DNA from: Chloroflexota bacterium
GTDB lineage: Bacteria > Chloroflexota > Anaerolineae > Anaerolineales > DRMV01
Length of the DNA: 11,582 bases
Assembly (NCBI GenBank): GCA_013153135.1
Contig: JAADFA010000148.1
Coordinates: 1-11,582, forward strand
Direction of reading: 5' to 3'
The notes below the pieces were generated by a model. The model was not told the DNA's origin and searched no databases. It saw only the letters and a list, made by a program, of their open reading frames with translations. The number at the start of each line of letters is the position of its first letter. Within the stretch, counting starts at the first letter, position 1. Made by a program: the position numbers and the translations under genes. Shown here piece after piece: positions 1 through 6,358 of this stretch.

Positions 1-320
1 AACCCCTCGGATAGGGCCACAGAAACAGACCGCCAGCGGCCCGAGGGCCTCTCGCCCTCGGGTGCGGGCAAGGGTGAAAAGGTGGGGTAAGAGCCCACCG
101 GCACGGCGGGTAACCGTCGTGGCCAGGCAACCCCCGCCGGGAGCAAGGCCAAGCAGGCGCGAAGGGGCCAGGAAGGCCCCGGGGTGTGGCCCGCACCCCT
201 GGAGCGCCGGGTGGGCCGCGTAGATAGATGACCACCCCCGTCTGGCTCTGGCCGTGTGCCGCCGTCCCCCGGGCACGGCCACCCAGGCGGGACAGAATGC
301 GGCTTATAGGCTACCCGAAC
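1..320 (+). ncRNA. rnpB: RNase P RNA, type A, 5' end cut by window edge
   Basis: This is the catalytic RNA of ribonuclease P, which removes 5' leaders from pre-tRNAs. Bacterial P RNA signatures are seen in order: GGCCACAGAAACAGACCGCC near 15-34, GGTGAAAAGGTG with GGTAAGAGCCCACCGG near 72-102, GGGAGCAAGGCCAAG near 139-153, TAGATAGATGACCACC near 221-236, and the 3' conserved block GACAGAATGCGGCTTATAG at 291-309. The first conserved region (normally about 70-80 bases, including P1-P3) lies outside the window. Between TAGATAGATGACC and GACAGAA there is a GC-rich insert of about 55 bases that can fold into a hairpin (GGCCGTG pairing with CACGGCC). This is where helix P19 occurs in some bacteria. 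The exact 3' end is estimated from family length. No U-rich terminator is obvious directly after it. Confidence 0.93.
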
Positions 321-505
321 GCCGGGGACTCGCCGCGGGCAAGCCCCAGGTCGGGGGCCTCAAACAGGGAAGAACCATGAGCAACTGTAACAACCATCCC
401 CACCGTGGGATGTTCACCATAACCCGCCTTGAGTCCGCCCACCCTCTCCAAAACGGTCGGGTCCAAAAGGACCGAATCGCAAACCCTAGAACAAGGAGGA
501 GACCG

Positions 506-583
506 ATGAAGCGCTTCCTGCCCGTCGTCCTGACCCTGTTGGCCTTCGCGACCGTGCTGGCGGCTTGCAGCGGCGCGATGTAG
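506..583 (+). CDS. Tiny lipoprotein-like peptide (25 aa)
   Basis: The predicted peptide is almost only a lipoprotein signal. It has a positively charged start (MKRF), a hydrophobic core (residues 5-18) and a lipobox L18-A19-A20-C21, followed by just four residues (SGAM) before TAG. If processed by Lgt/Lsp it would leave a five-residue lipopeptide in the membrane. A strong Shine-Dalgarno AAGGAGGA (493-500) sits 5 bases before the ATG, which picks this start over longer frames that run back into rnpB. Entericidins and bacteriocin-release proteins have a similar plan (signal plus short lipidated tail), but no sequence relation is shown. The leader upstream holds a small hairpin, GGTCC-AAAA-GGACC (459-472), with an overlapping alternative pairing. 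A long hairpin follows at 620-693. Its small size and lack of visible homologues keep confidence moderate. Confidence 0.5.
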   Translation: MKRFLPVVLTLLAFATVLAACSGAM

Positions 584-619
584 CCGTTGCGTCTTGAAGG
601 TCATTGGAATGTAATTTAA

Positions 620-693
620 AACGGCCCCTCACCCCCCGAGGCCAGGAGAGGGTGCAAGGACCCGACCAGAGGCACCGGGGGTGAGGGGCCGTT
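620..693. terminator. Long perfect hairpin, possible bidirectional terminator
   Basis: The 17-base arm at 620-636 (AACGGCCCCTCACCCCC) is the exact reverse complement of 677-693, with a 40-base spacer. It lies between the tiny lipoprotein gene and the coaE promoter, where a terminator is expected. On the plus strand it is followed by GCGCGTTTAGC, a poor U-tract. On the minus strand it is followed by TTTTAAATT, a better tail, but no minus-strand gene feeds into it. It may instead be a dispersed intergenic repeat. The rest of 584-858 shows no credible gene; the only other signal is the promoter listed next. Confidence 0.4.
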
Positions 694-796
694 GCGCGTT
701 TAGCACCACCTCAACCCTCCCAGATCCTAAAGCCACAGGGCCGGTTTTCCTCCCCCGTCGCCCGAACCCAGCCGGGTGACGGGATTTGGCGCGACC

Positions 797-826
797 TTGG
801 AAGAATCGGGCGAGTTGTGATAACAT
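797..826 (+). promoter_or_regulatory. Candidate sigma70-type promoter for the coaE operon
   Basis: A -35-like TTGGAA (797-802) and an extended -10 TGATAACAT (818-826, hexamer TAACAT at 821) are separated by 18 bases. The pair lies about 33 bases upstream of the coaE start, after the 620-693 hairpin. This is the only good promoter-like pair seen ahead of the four-gene operon. It is a consensus match only. Confidence 0.35.
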
Positions 827-858
827 TGTCATAGCGCCACGAACGGGGCAAGAGAGCG

Positions 859-2094
859 ATGTCCAAAGCATTCCCCGATAAGTACATCATCGGCTTGACA
901 GGGAATATCGCGACCGGGAAAAGCGTGGTCCGTAAGATGCTCGAGCACTTAGGGGCCTACGGCATCGACGCGGACCGCCTCGCTCACCGGGCCATCGCGC
1001 GCGGCGCGCCCGGTTATACCAAAGTGGTCGAGACCTTTGGGAAATGGATCCTCGGGCCTGATGGCGAGATCGACCGCCGCAAGCTGGGCAAATTGGTCTT
1101 CTGCGTGCCCGAGGCCATGGAAAAGCTCGAGCAAATCGTGCACCCCCTTGTACTCCAGGCCGTCAAGCACCTTATCCGCCGCGCGCCCCACAAAGTTGTG
1201 GTCATTGAGGCCATCAAGCTGCTCGAAACCGACTTACACAAATGGTGCGACGCAATTTGGGTTGTTGATGCACCGCCCGAAGTGCAACTTGAGCGCCTTA
1301 TCAAACGCGGCCTGAGCCCCGAAGAAGCCCGCCAGCGCATCCAGGCCCAATCCGCCCAGGCCATCAAAAAAGCCCGCGCGGACGTTGTGATCGACAATAG
1401 TCGATCCTTCGAATACACCTGGCGCCAGGTCATGCGCGCCTGGACGCGCATCCCAGGAATGCGGGCTGAACCCGCGCCCACGGCCAAAAAACCCGCTACC
1501 CGACCGACCCAAGCGTCAGCCGCGGCCGCGGCAGCAGCACCCCAAGCCAAAGCGGCCCCCGCGGCCAAGCCAACCGAGGCGCCCCCCATGGCTACCGTGA
1601 AGGTCGAAAAAGCAACGCCCAGCCATGCTAAAGACATCGCCGCATTCATTGCGCGCGTCACGCGGGGACGACTCCAGCCTTCACGGGCGGATGTCATCGC
1701 GCGGTTCGGTGACCGCGCCTACCTGCTCGTCAAGGCCGATGGCCAGCTCGTTGGCCTCATCGGCTGGCAAGTCGAGAACCTGGTCACCCGCATCAATGAA
1801 CTCTACATCCTTCCAGGCAACCATGTGGACGCTGCCCTGCACGCGGCCATGAACGAAATCATCGAGCGCTCCAAGGAGCTGCAGAGCGAAGCCGCATTAG
1901 CGTTTGTACATCCAACGTTCTACAAAGCAACAAAACATGTCTGGGAGCAGCTCGGCTTCGAGCCCAAAGAAGTCAAAGACCTCGCTCGTTTCAGCCGGGC
2001 CTGGGTCGAAGCCGCGGAAGAATCTAAACCCAAAGGCCCCAGCGTGATGCTATTTAAACGTCTACGTAAGGATCAAGTCCTGCAACCGCTCTAA
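859..2094 (+). CDS. coaE: Dephospho-CoA kinase fused to a C-terminal GNAT-like domain
   Basis: The N-terminal part (about residues 8-200) is dephospho-CoA kinase, which phosphorylates dephospho-CoA on the ribose 3'-hydroxyl in the last step of CoA synthesis in the cytoplasm. Seen: P-loop GNIATGKS (15-22), the substrate-side GIDADRLAH (35-43), IVHP (93-96), and the lid region ERLIKRGLSPEEARQRIQAQ (145-164). CoaE is usually about 200 residues; this protein has 411. An Ala/Pro/Lys-rich linker (about 203-245) leads to a second domain (246-408) that looks like a GNAT fold, with a strand-turn-strand GQLVGLIGWQVENLVTRINE and a late LGFEPKE typical of acetyltransferase C-termini. The usual GNAT acetyl-CoA loop (R/Q-x-x-G-x-G/A) is not recognisable, since PGNHVDAAL stands in its place, so catalysis is uncertain. 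It is first in the operon, with cdaA 14 bases downstream. The ATG follows a weak GGGGCAAGAGAG ribosome binding site. The kinase call is firm; the GNAT call is moderate. Confidence 0.93.
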   Translation: MSKAFPDKYIIGLTGNIATGKSVVRKMLEHLGAYGIDADRLAHRAIARGAPGYTKVVETFGKWILGPDGEIDRRKLGKLVFCVPEAMEKLEQIVHPLVLQAVKHLIRRAPHKVVVIEAIKLLETDLHKWCDAIWVVDAPPEVQLERLIKRGLSPEEARQRIQAQSAQAIKKARADVVIDNSRSFEYTWRQVMRAWTRIPGMRAEPAPTAKKPATRPTQASAAAAAAAPQAKAAPAAKPTEAPPMATVKVEKATPSHAKDIAAFIARVTRGRLQPSRADVIARFGDRAYLLVKADGQLVGLIGWQVENLVTRINELYILPGNHVDAALHAAMNEIIERSKELQSEAALAFVHPTFYKATKHVWEQLGFEPKEVKDLARFSRAWVEAAEESKPKGPSVMLFKRLRKDQVLQPL

Positions 2095-2108
2095 CGGGGG
2101 CCGTATCC

Positions 2109-2966
2109 GTGGATGAACTGCTCATCCATATCAGCCTGGTCCTGGCTCGTTTCGACTGGACCAGTCTGGTAGATATCCTGCTGGTCACGCTACTTTTCTT
2201 TTTGGTCCTTTCCTGGTTACAAGGCACTCGCGGGATGGCCATCCTGCGGGGCGTTTTCTTTCTCACGATCGCGGTCGGGTTGCTTGTACGAGTGCTCGAA
2301 TTTCCCGCGCTCAACATGGTGTTGCGCGGGATCTTCTCCGCCTTGGTCGTGGCCATCCCCGTGATCTTCGCCCCCGAATTGCGGCAGGCCCTTGAGCGAT
2401 TGGGACGCCTCGGCGCGCTCCCCTCCACGCGGCAATCGCAAGTCGCCGCGATTATCGACGCGGTGGTCCAAGCCGTGAGCGACATGTCGCGGGAACGCAT
2501 CGGTGCGCTCATCGTCTTTGAGCGCACCATCAGCCTGGGGGAATACATCCGCACAGGCGTGCTGCTCGATGCCCTGGTCAGCCGAGAGCTTATTTTGCAG
2601 CTTTTCTACCCCAACACCCCCTTGCATGACGGAGCTGTGATCATCGGGCGCGGCCGCATCCAAGCCGCAGGGTGCATTTTGCCCTTAACCGATCGAATCG
2701 AGCTACCCTCACCCCAGGGTACCCAACGGCTTGGATTGCGCCATCGGGCCGCGCTCGGCATCACCGAGGTCAGCGATGCCATCGCACTGGTCGTTTCCGA
2801 AGAAACGGGGCGCATATCCATCATGCGCGATGGCCGCCTCATCCCCGACCTCAGCCCAGCCCAAGCGCGCGAGCTCTTGCTCGCTAACCTGACCGTCCCA
2901 TCCACGCCGCGATTGTGGCCCCTCACACGCGAACCGCGCACCCGCGCACGCGCGCGCAACTCCTGA
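2109..2966 (+). CDS. cdaA: Diadenylate cyclase, CdaA type (c-di-AMP synthase)
   Basis: This enzyme condenses two ATP into cyclic di-AMP, a second messenger controlling potassium and osmolyte balance and cell-wall homeostasis. The protein is an integral membrane type: three hydrophobic segments at about 20-37, 44-61 and 69-88, then a cytoplasmic DAC domain. Hallmark motifs are present: DGA in LHDGAVIIG (D174-G175-A176), RHR in GLRHRAALG (211-213), and VVSEETG (228-234), so it should be active. Its 285 residues match the CdaA family, with a short basic tail. Translation starts at GTG, 14 bases after the coaE stop; a G-rich stretch (2096-2100) may be the ribosome binding site. The next gene encodes its usual partner CdaR. 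In Firmicutes glmM normally follows cdaR; here a sortase does. Confidence 0.95.
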   Translation: MDELLIHISLVLARFDWTSLVDILLVTLLFFLVLSWLQGTRGMAILRGVFFLTIAVGLLVRVLEFPALNMVLRGIFSALVVAIPVIFAPELRQALERLGRLGALPSTRQSQVAAIIDAVVQAVSDMSRERIGALIVFERTISLGEYIRTGVLLDALVSRELILQLFYPNTPLHDGAVIIGRGRIQAAGCILPLTDRIELPSPQGTQRLGLRHRAALGITEVSDAIALVVSEETGRISIMRDGRLIPDLSPAQARELLLANLTVPSTPRLWPLTREPRTRARARNS

Positions 2967-2979
2967 AAGGATGCACACC

Positions 2980-4254
2980 ATGCGCATCTTCGGCCAGGAA
3001 CAAACATGGCGTCAAATCATAGCCAACTTTCTCATGGCGGCCTTATTGGCGACCATGCTTTGGACATGGGCCCAGTTTGAGCAGAATCCCAACGAACGCC
3101 GGGTGTATCACGTTTCCCTCGAAGCGCGCAACCTGGACCCGGATATGCTGCTCTTGAACCCCCAAGTTCTCGACAAGGGCGTCATGGTCACCATCCTCGC
3201 GCCCCAGAGTGTACTGCGCGCCCCGCTGCCCGACGACGCGCTGGAAGCATGGGTGGACCTCGCTGGCCTCCCACCAGGTCGCCATACCGTGCCGGTGCAC
3301 GTGGTCAGCCACCATCGTCTGGTCCGCATCTTGCGTTACGATCCACAAGCCGTAGAAGTCGAGCTCGATCGGCTCCTGGTACGCGAAGTGCCCGTGCGCC
3401 CACGCTTTGAGAGCGCGCTCGTGGCCGCGTTTCGAGATTATGAAATCCGTGTGACCCCCTCGAGCGTTCGCGCCAGTGGCCCCGCGCGCGATGTGCGCCG
3501 TGTAGCCGAGGCCCAAGCACCGCTACAAATCACCGACGATCATGCCTTGCCCGAGCGGGTAACCCTGGTGCCTGTAGATACCCAAGGCAACCCGGTACCC
3601 AACGTCGAGCTGACGCCAGCCCACGCGCGCATCCTGCTCGAAAAGTCGCCTGGCCGCTACCGAGAAGTTCCCATCCGAGTGGTGCTCAAAGGCCAACCTG
3701 CCCCTGGGTACCACATCGCGCAAGTCATGGTCGACCCGCCCTTGGTTACCCTCTATGACCCGACGGGCGAGATCATCGACGATGTCATGTTCGTTGAGAC
3801 GGAACCTGTCAACATCAACGGCGCCAGCGGACCGGTCACCAACAAAGTCCCCTTGCAGATCCCCGAGGGCCTCGAAGCCGTGGACACCACTGAGGCTCGG
3901 GTTGAAGTGGTCATCGAGCCGTTTGTGGCAAACCGGTTCTTCGACGCGGTGCCCGTACGTGTAGAAGGGCTCGCCCAAGGCCTGGTCGCCGAAGTACAAC
4001 CTCAATATGTCTCCTTACAAATCAATGGCCCCGAGCCCAAACTCAACGAGCTCAACCCCGCAACCGACATTCAAGTGGTGGTTGACGTCACCAACCTCAG
4101 CGTGGGCGAATACACATTAGAGCCACAAGTACGACTACACGAAGATTTTAGCGTCGCTCAGATGACCCCGCCCACTGTCAAAGTGGTGCTCCGCCTCGAA
4201 GCCACGCCCACGCCCACCCCTACCCCAACCCAGACGCCAACGGCCACGCCGTAA
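2980..4254 (+). CDS. cdaR: YbbR-domain protein, CdaA regulator
   Basis: CdaR-type proteins bind CdaA at the membrane and modulate c-di-AMP synthesis; that role is established in Firmicutes and inferred here from synteny. Seen: an N-terminal membrane anchor (about 12-31), then four YbbR-like repeats of roughly 85-95 residues outside the cell (about 39-131, 136-222, 228-314, 319-407). Each ends in a similar strand, such as DPQAVEVELDRL, TPAHARILLEK, TTEARVEVVIEP or TPPTVKVVLRLE. The C-terminus is a 16-residue Thr-Pro stalk (TPTPTPTPTQTPTATP), unusual for an end with nothing after it. An in-frame ATG lies at 2971, but AAAGGA (2966-2971) abuts it; the same sequence sits 8 bases before the ATG at 2980, so that start is preferred (424 residues). 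The gap to cdaA is 13 bases and to the sortase gene 19. Confidence 0.9.
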   Translation: MRIFGQEQTWRQIIANFLMAALLATMLWTWAQFEQNPNERRVYHVSLEARNLDPDMLLLNPQVLDKGVMVTILAPQSVLRAPLPDDALEAWVDLAGLPPGRHTVPVHVVSHHRLVRILRYDPQAVEVELDRLLVREVPVRPRFESALVAAFRDYEIRVTPSSVRASGPARDVRRVAEAQAPLQITDDHALPERVTLVPVDTQGNPVPNVELTPAHARILLEKSPGRYREVPIRVVLKGQPAPGYHIAQVMVDPPLVTLYDPTGEIIDDVMFVETEPVNINGASGPVTNKVPLQIPEGLEAVDTTEARVEVVIEPFVANRFFDAVPVRVEGLAQGLVAEVQPQYVSLQINGPEPKLNELNPATDIQVVVDVTNLSVGEYTLEPQVRLHEDFSVAQMTPPTVKVVLRLEATPTPTPTPTQTPTATP

Positions 4255-4273
4255 CGCGGCACGGAGGACGCCC

Positions 4274-5179
4274 ATGCCCAGCTCGCGAACCAAACCCGAG
4301 CGCAAAGCCCATCGCCTGCGCGAAGCCTACATGGACGCCCTACGCGAAGCGCGCCGCGCACGGCTGGAGTACTACCGCCGTACAGGGCGCGTGGTCCTCA
4401 TTACGCCCGACATCCCACCCGGGGACCTCATGGAAGAGCAACCCCTGCCGCGGCCCGGCGTCGAGCCTGCCCGAGCCTCACGCTCCTGGTGGGACCGCGC
4501 GCTGTTGACAGTTGAAGTCCTCGCGGTCCTGGGCTTGCTCTTAGTCCTCGCGCACGCGTTTGGATTGGTTCGCGCGCTCAACGACGAAATCGCCCAGGCC
4601 TTGGCGCCACCCACGCCCACGGCCACCCCTTGGCTCCGGCCCCTCGTCTTGCCCAGCGGGCACACACCCCCCAACGCTCCCGGCGGCGCACGGCCTAACG
4701 AGGCCGAAATCCCCGAGCACCTGCGGCCCTATGTGCAAGCCTACTACGCGGCCCTGACCATCCCCACGCCAAGCCCCGAGCACGCAATCCGCATCCGCAT
4801 CCCCGCAATTGGCGTCGACGCGCCCATCGTCATGGGCGACGATTGGGAGCAGCTCAAAAAGGGCGTAGGACAACACATCGGATCCGCCAATCCCGGTCAG
4901 CCGGGCAATATCGTGCTCTCAGCCCACAACGATATCTACGGCGAGATTTTCCGCGACTTGGATAAACTCCAACCCGGTGATAAAATTTACATCCACACCC
5001 AAAGCCAAATCTACACCTACGTGGTGACCGAAATTCACATCGTCGAGCCCACCGATGTCCAGTGGATGCTCCCCACCGAGGAGCCCGTCGCAACGCTGAT
5101 CTCGTGTTACCCCTACATGGTCGATAACCAGCGCATCGTTGTGCGCGCTCAGCTCGCGGGCGAGGGCGAAATCCCTTGA
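4274..5179 (+). CDS. Membrane-anchored sortase (class D/E-like)
   Basis: Sortases are extracytoplasmic cysteine transpeptidases that cleave a sorting signal and join the protein to the envelope or to pilin subunits. The catalytic triad is visible: His218 in LSAHND, Cys278 in TLISCYPY (family pattern TLxTC, with Ser for Thr here), and Arg287 in NQRIVVRA. The sortase domain spans about 168-296. A membrane segment (about 77-98) makes it a type II protein, followed by a short Thr-Pro-rich linker (PPTPTATP, 112-119). The cytoplasmic N-terminus is long (about 75 residues) and strongly charged, with an Arg/Glu-rich helix-like stretch at 8-36; most sortases have a much shorter tail. No sorting-signal substrate is encoded in this window. 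It is last in the coaE-cdaA-cdaR operon. The subclass is uncertain; the sortase call is firm. Confidence 0.92.
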   Translation: MPSSRTKPERKAHRLREAYMDALREARRARLEYYRRTGRVVLITPDIPPGDLMEEQPLPRPGVEPARASRSWWDRALLTVEVLAVLGLLLVLAHAFGLVRALNDEIAQALAPPTPTATPWLRPLVLPSGHTPPNAPGGARPNEAEIPEHLRPYVQAYYAALTIPTPSPEHAIRIRIPAIGVDAPIVMGDDWEQLKKGVGQHIGSANPGQPGNIVLSAHNDIYGEIFRDLDKLQPGDKIYIHTQSQIYTYVVTEIHIVEPTDVQWMLPTEEPVATLISCYPYMVDNQRIVVRAQLAGEGEIP

Positions 5180-5182
5180 ACG

Positions 5183-6358
5183 TCAATATTCGGGCTGGCT
5201 GGGATCAACCTCCCGCGCCCACGCGTTGATGCCCCCGCGCAAGTTCCACACATGCTGAAAGCCAGCTTCGCGCAACACGCGCGCGGCTTGCGCGGAGCGG
5301 TTGCCCGTACGGCAGACCAAGACGATGGGCGTCTCCCGATCCCACGATTCGTAGCTCGCCAACAGGCGGTTATAAGGTACATTCTCCGCCGCCGGGATGC
5401 GGCTGATGGCCAGTTCGTGAGGCTCGCGAATATCGATCACCCGGACCGGTCGCTCCTCGGCCAACCATTGAGCCAGTTCACGCGGGCCAATCTCCCAACG
5501 AGCCTCCTCGGCGCGCGCTTCGGCACTGGGCAAGCCGCAAAAGGCGTCGTAGTCCTGCAACGTGGTGATGGTCGGACGCTCACCGCACACAGGGCACTTG
5601 GGGTTCTTGCGCACCCGGACGATATCAAAAGACATATCCAACGCGTCATACAGGAGCAAGCGGCCGATGAGGGGCTGGCCAATGCCAAGAATAAGTTTGA
5701 TCACTTCGGTGGCCTGCAGGGTGCCGATGGTACCGGGCAAAACGCCGATCACCCCCCCCTGGCCGCACGTAGGCACCAGATGGGGCGGTGGTGGTTCGGG
5801 GAAGAGACAGCGGTAGCAGGGCCCTTCTTTCGCGTAAAAGACGCTGACCTGGCCCTCAAAGCGGTAAATCGAGCCGTATACATAAGGCTTACCTAAGAGC
5901 ACTGCCGCGTCGTTGAGCAAATAACGGGTCGGAATGTTATCTGTACCATCGACGATGATATCGTAGGGCCGAAGGATCTCCATCGCGTTATTGGATGTCA
6001 GGCGAGTGGGATAGACGTCCACCGTGATGTAGGGGTTGATATCCAGCATCCGCTGCCGCGCGGAGATTACTTTGAGTTCGCCCAACGTGCTCTGGCCGTG
6101 GATGACCTGACGCTGCAAATTGCTCTCATCCACCACGTCATCATCCACCAGGCCGATGCGCCCCACGCCGGCCGCAGCCAAATACATGGCAATGGCGGAC
6201 CCCAAACCACCCACGCCCACGATCACCACGGACGCGGCCTTGAGCCGCCGCTGTCCTTCCAGCCCCACCTGGGGCAAAAGCAGATGTCGCGAATAACGCC
6301 GCATCTCCTCGGGCGTTAGTTCGGGCAGGGAAGGGGGCTGAACCACCGGGTCGATCAT
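5183..6358 (-). CDS. moeB: MoeB/MoeZ-type E1-like adenylyltransferase with rhodanese domain
   Basis: The enzyme uses ATP to adenylate the C-terminal glycine of a ubiquitin-like sulfur carrier (MoaD, ThiS or similar); the rhodanese part can deliver sulfur to make the thiocarboxylate for molybdopterin, thiamine or tRNA thiolation. Seen: nucleotide loop GVGGLGS (48-54), DDDVVDESNLQRQ (72-84), IVDGTDN (135-141), zinc cysteines C181/C184 and C255/C258, and the conserved PTCGQGGVIGVLPG with C198. The rhodanese domain (about 288-386) has the active loop CRTGNRS with C349. The linker DYDAFCGLP is typical of this fused family. The ATG at 6358 overlaps the upstream stop as ATGA and has GGAGG 7 bases before it, so it beats an ATG 27 bases upstream. 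Length is 391 residues. The gene ends 3 bases from the sortase stop on the other strand. Its carrier partner is not in the window, so which pathway it serves is open. Confidence 0.93.
   Translation of the reverse strand: MIDPVVQPPSLPELTPEEMRRYSRHLLLPQVGLEGQRRLKAASVVIVGVGGLGSAIAMYLAAAGVGRIGLVDDDVVDESNLQRQVIHGQSTLGELKVISARQRMLDINPYITVDVYPTRLTSNNAMEILRPYDIIVDGTDNIPTRYLLNDAAVLLGKPYVYGSIYRFEGQVSVFYAKEGPCYRCLFPEPPPPHLVPTCGQGGVIGVLPGTIGTLQATEVIKLILGIGQPLIGRLLLYDALDMSFDIVRVRKNPKCPVCGERPTITTLQDYDAFCGLPSAEARAEEARWEIGPRELAQWLAEERPVRVIDIREPHELAISRIPAAENVPYNRLLASYESWDRETPIVLVCRTGNRSAQAARVLREAGFQHVWNLRGGINAWAREVDPSQPEY

Noticed and set aside
254..505. A 109-codon plus-strand frame running from inside rnpB into the lipoprotein gene
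   Set aside because: Its first part overlaps conserved RNase P RNA and looks unlike a protein. Only the last 25 codons have a ribosome binding site and a sensible signal sequence, so the start was placed at 506.
311..871. Minus-strand frames of 80-97 codons over the region between rnpB and coaE
   Set aside because: They are low-complexity Arg/Gly/Pro-rich translations with no ribosome binding site, and they cross the long hairpin and the coaE promoter.
1014..1697. A 227-codon minus-strand frame inside coaE
   Set aside because: It is the antisense shadow of a gene with clear kinase motifs. The Ala-rich stretch reflects the GC-rich linker codons.
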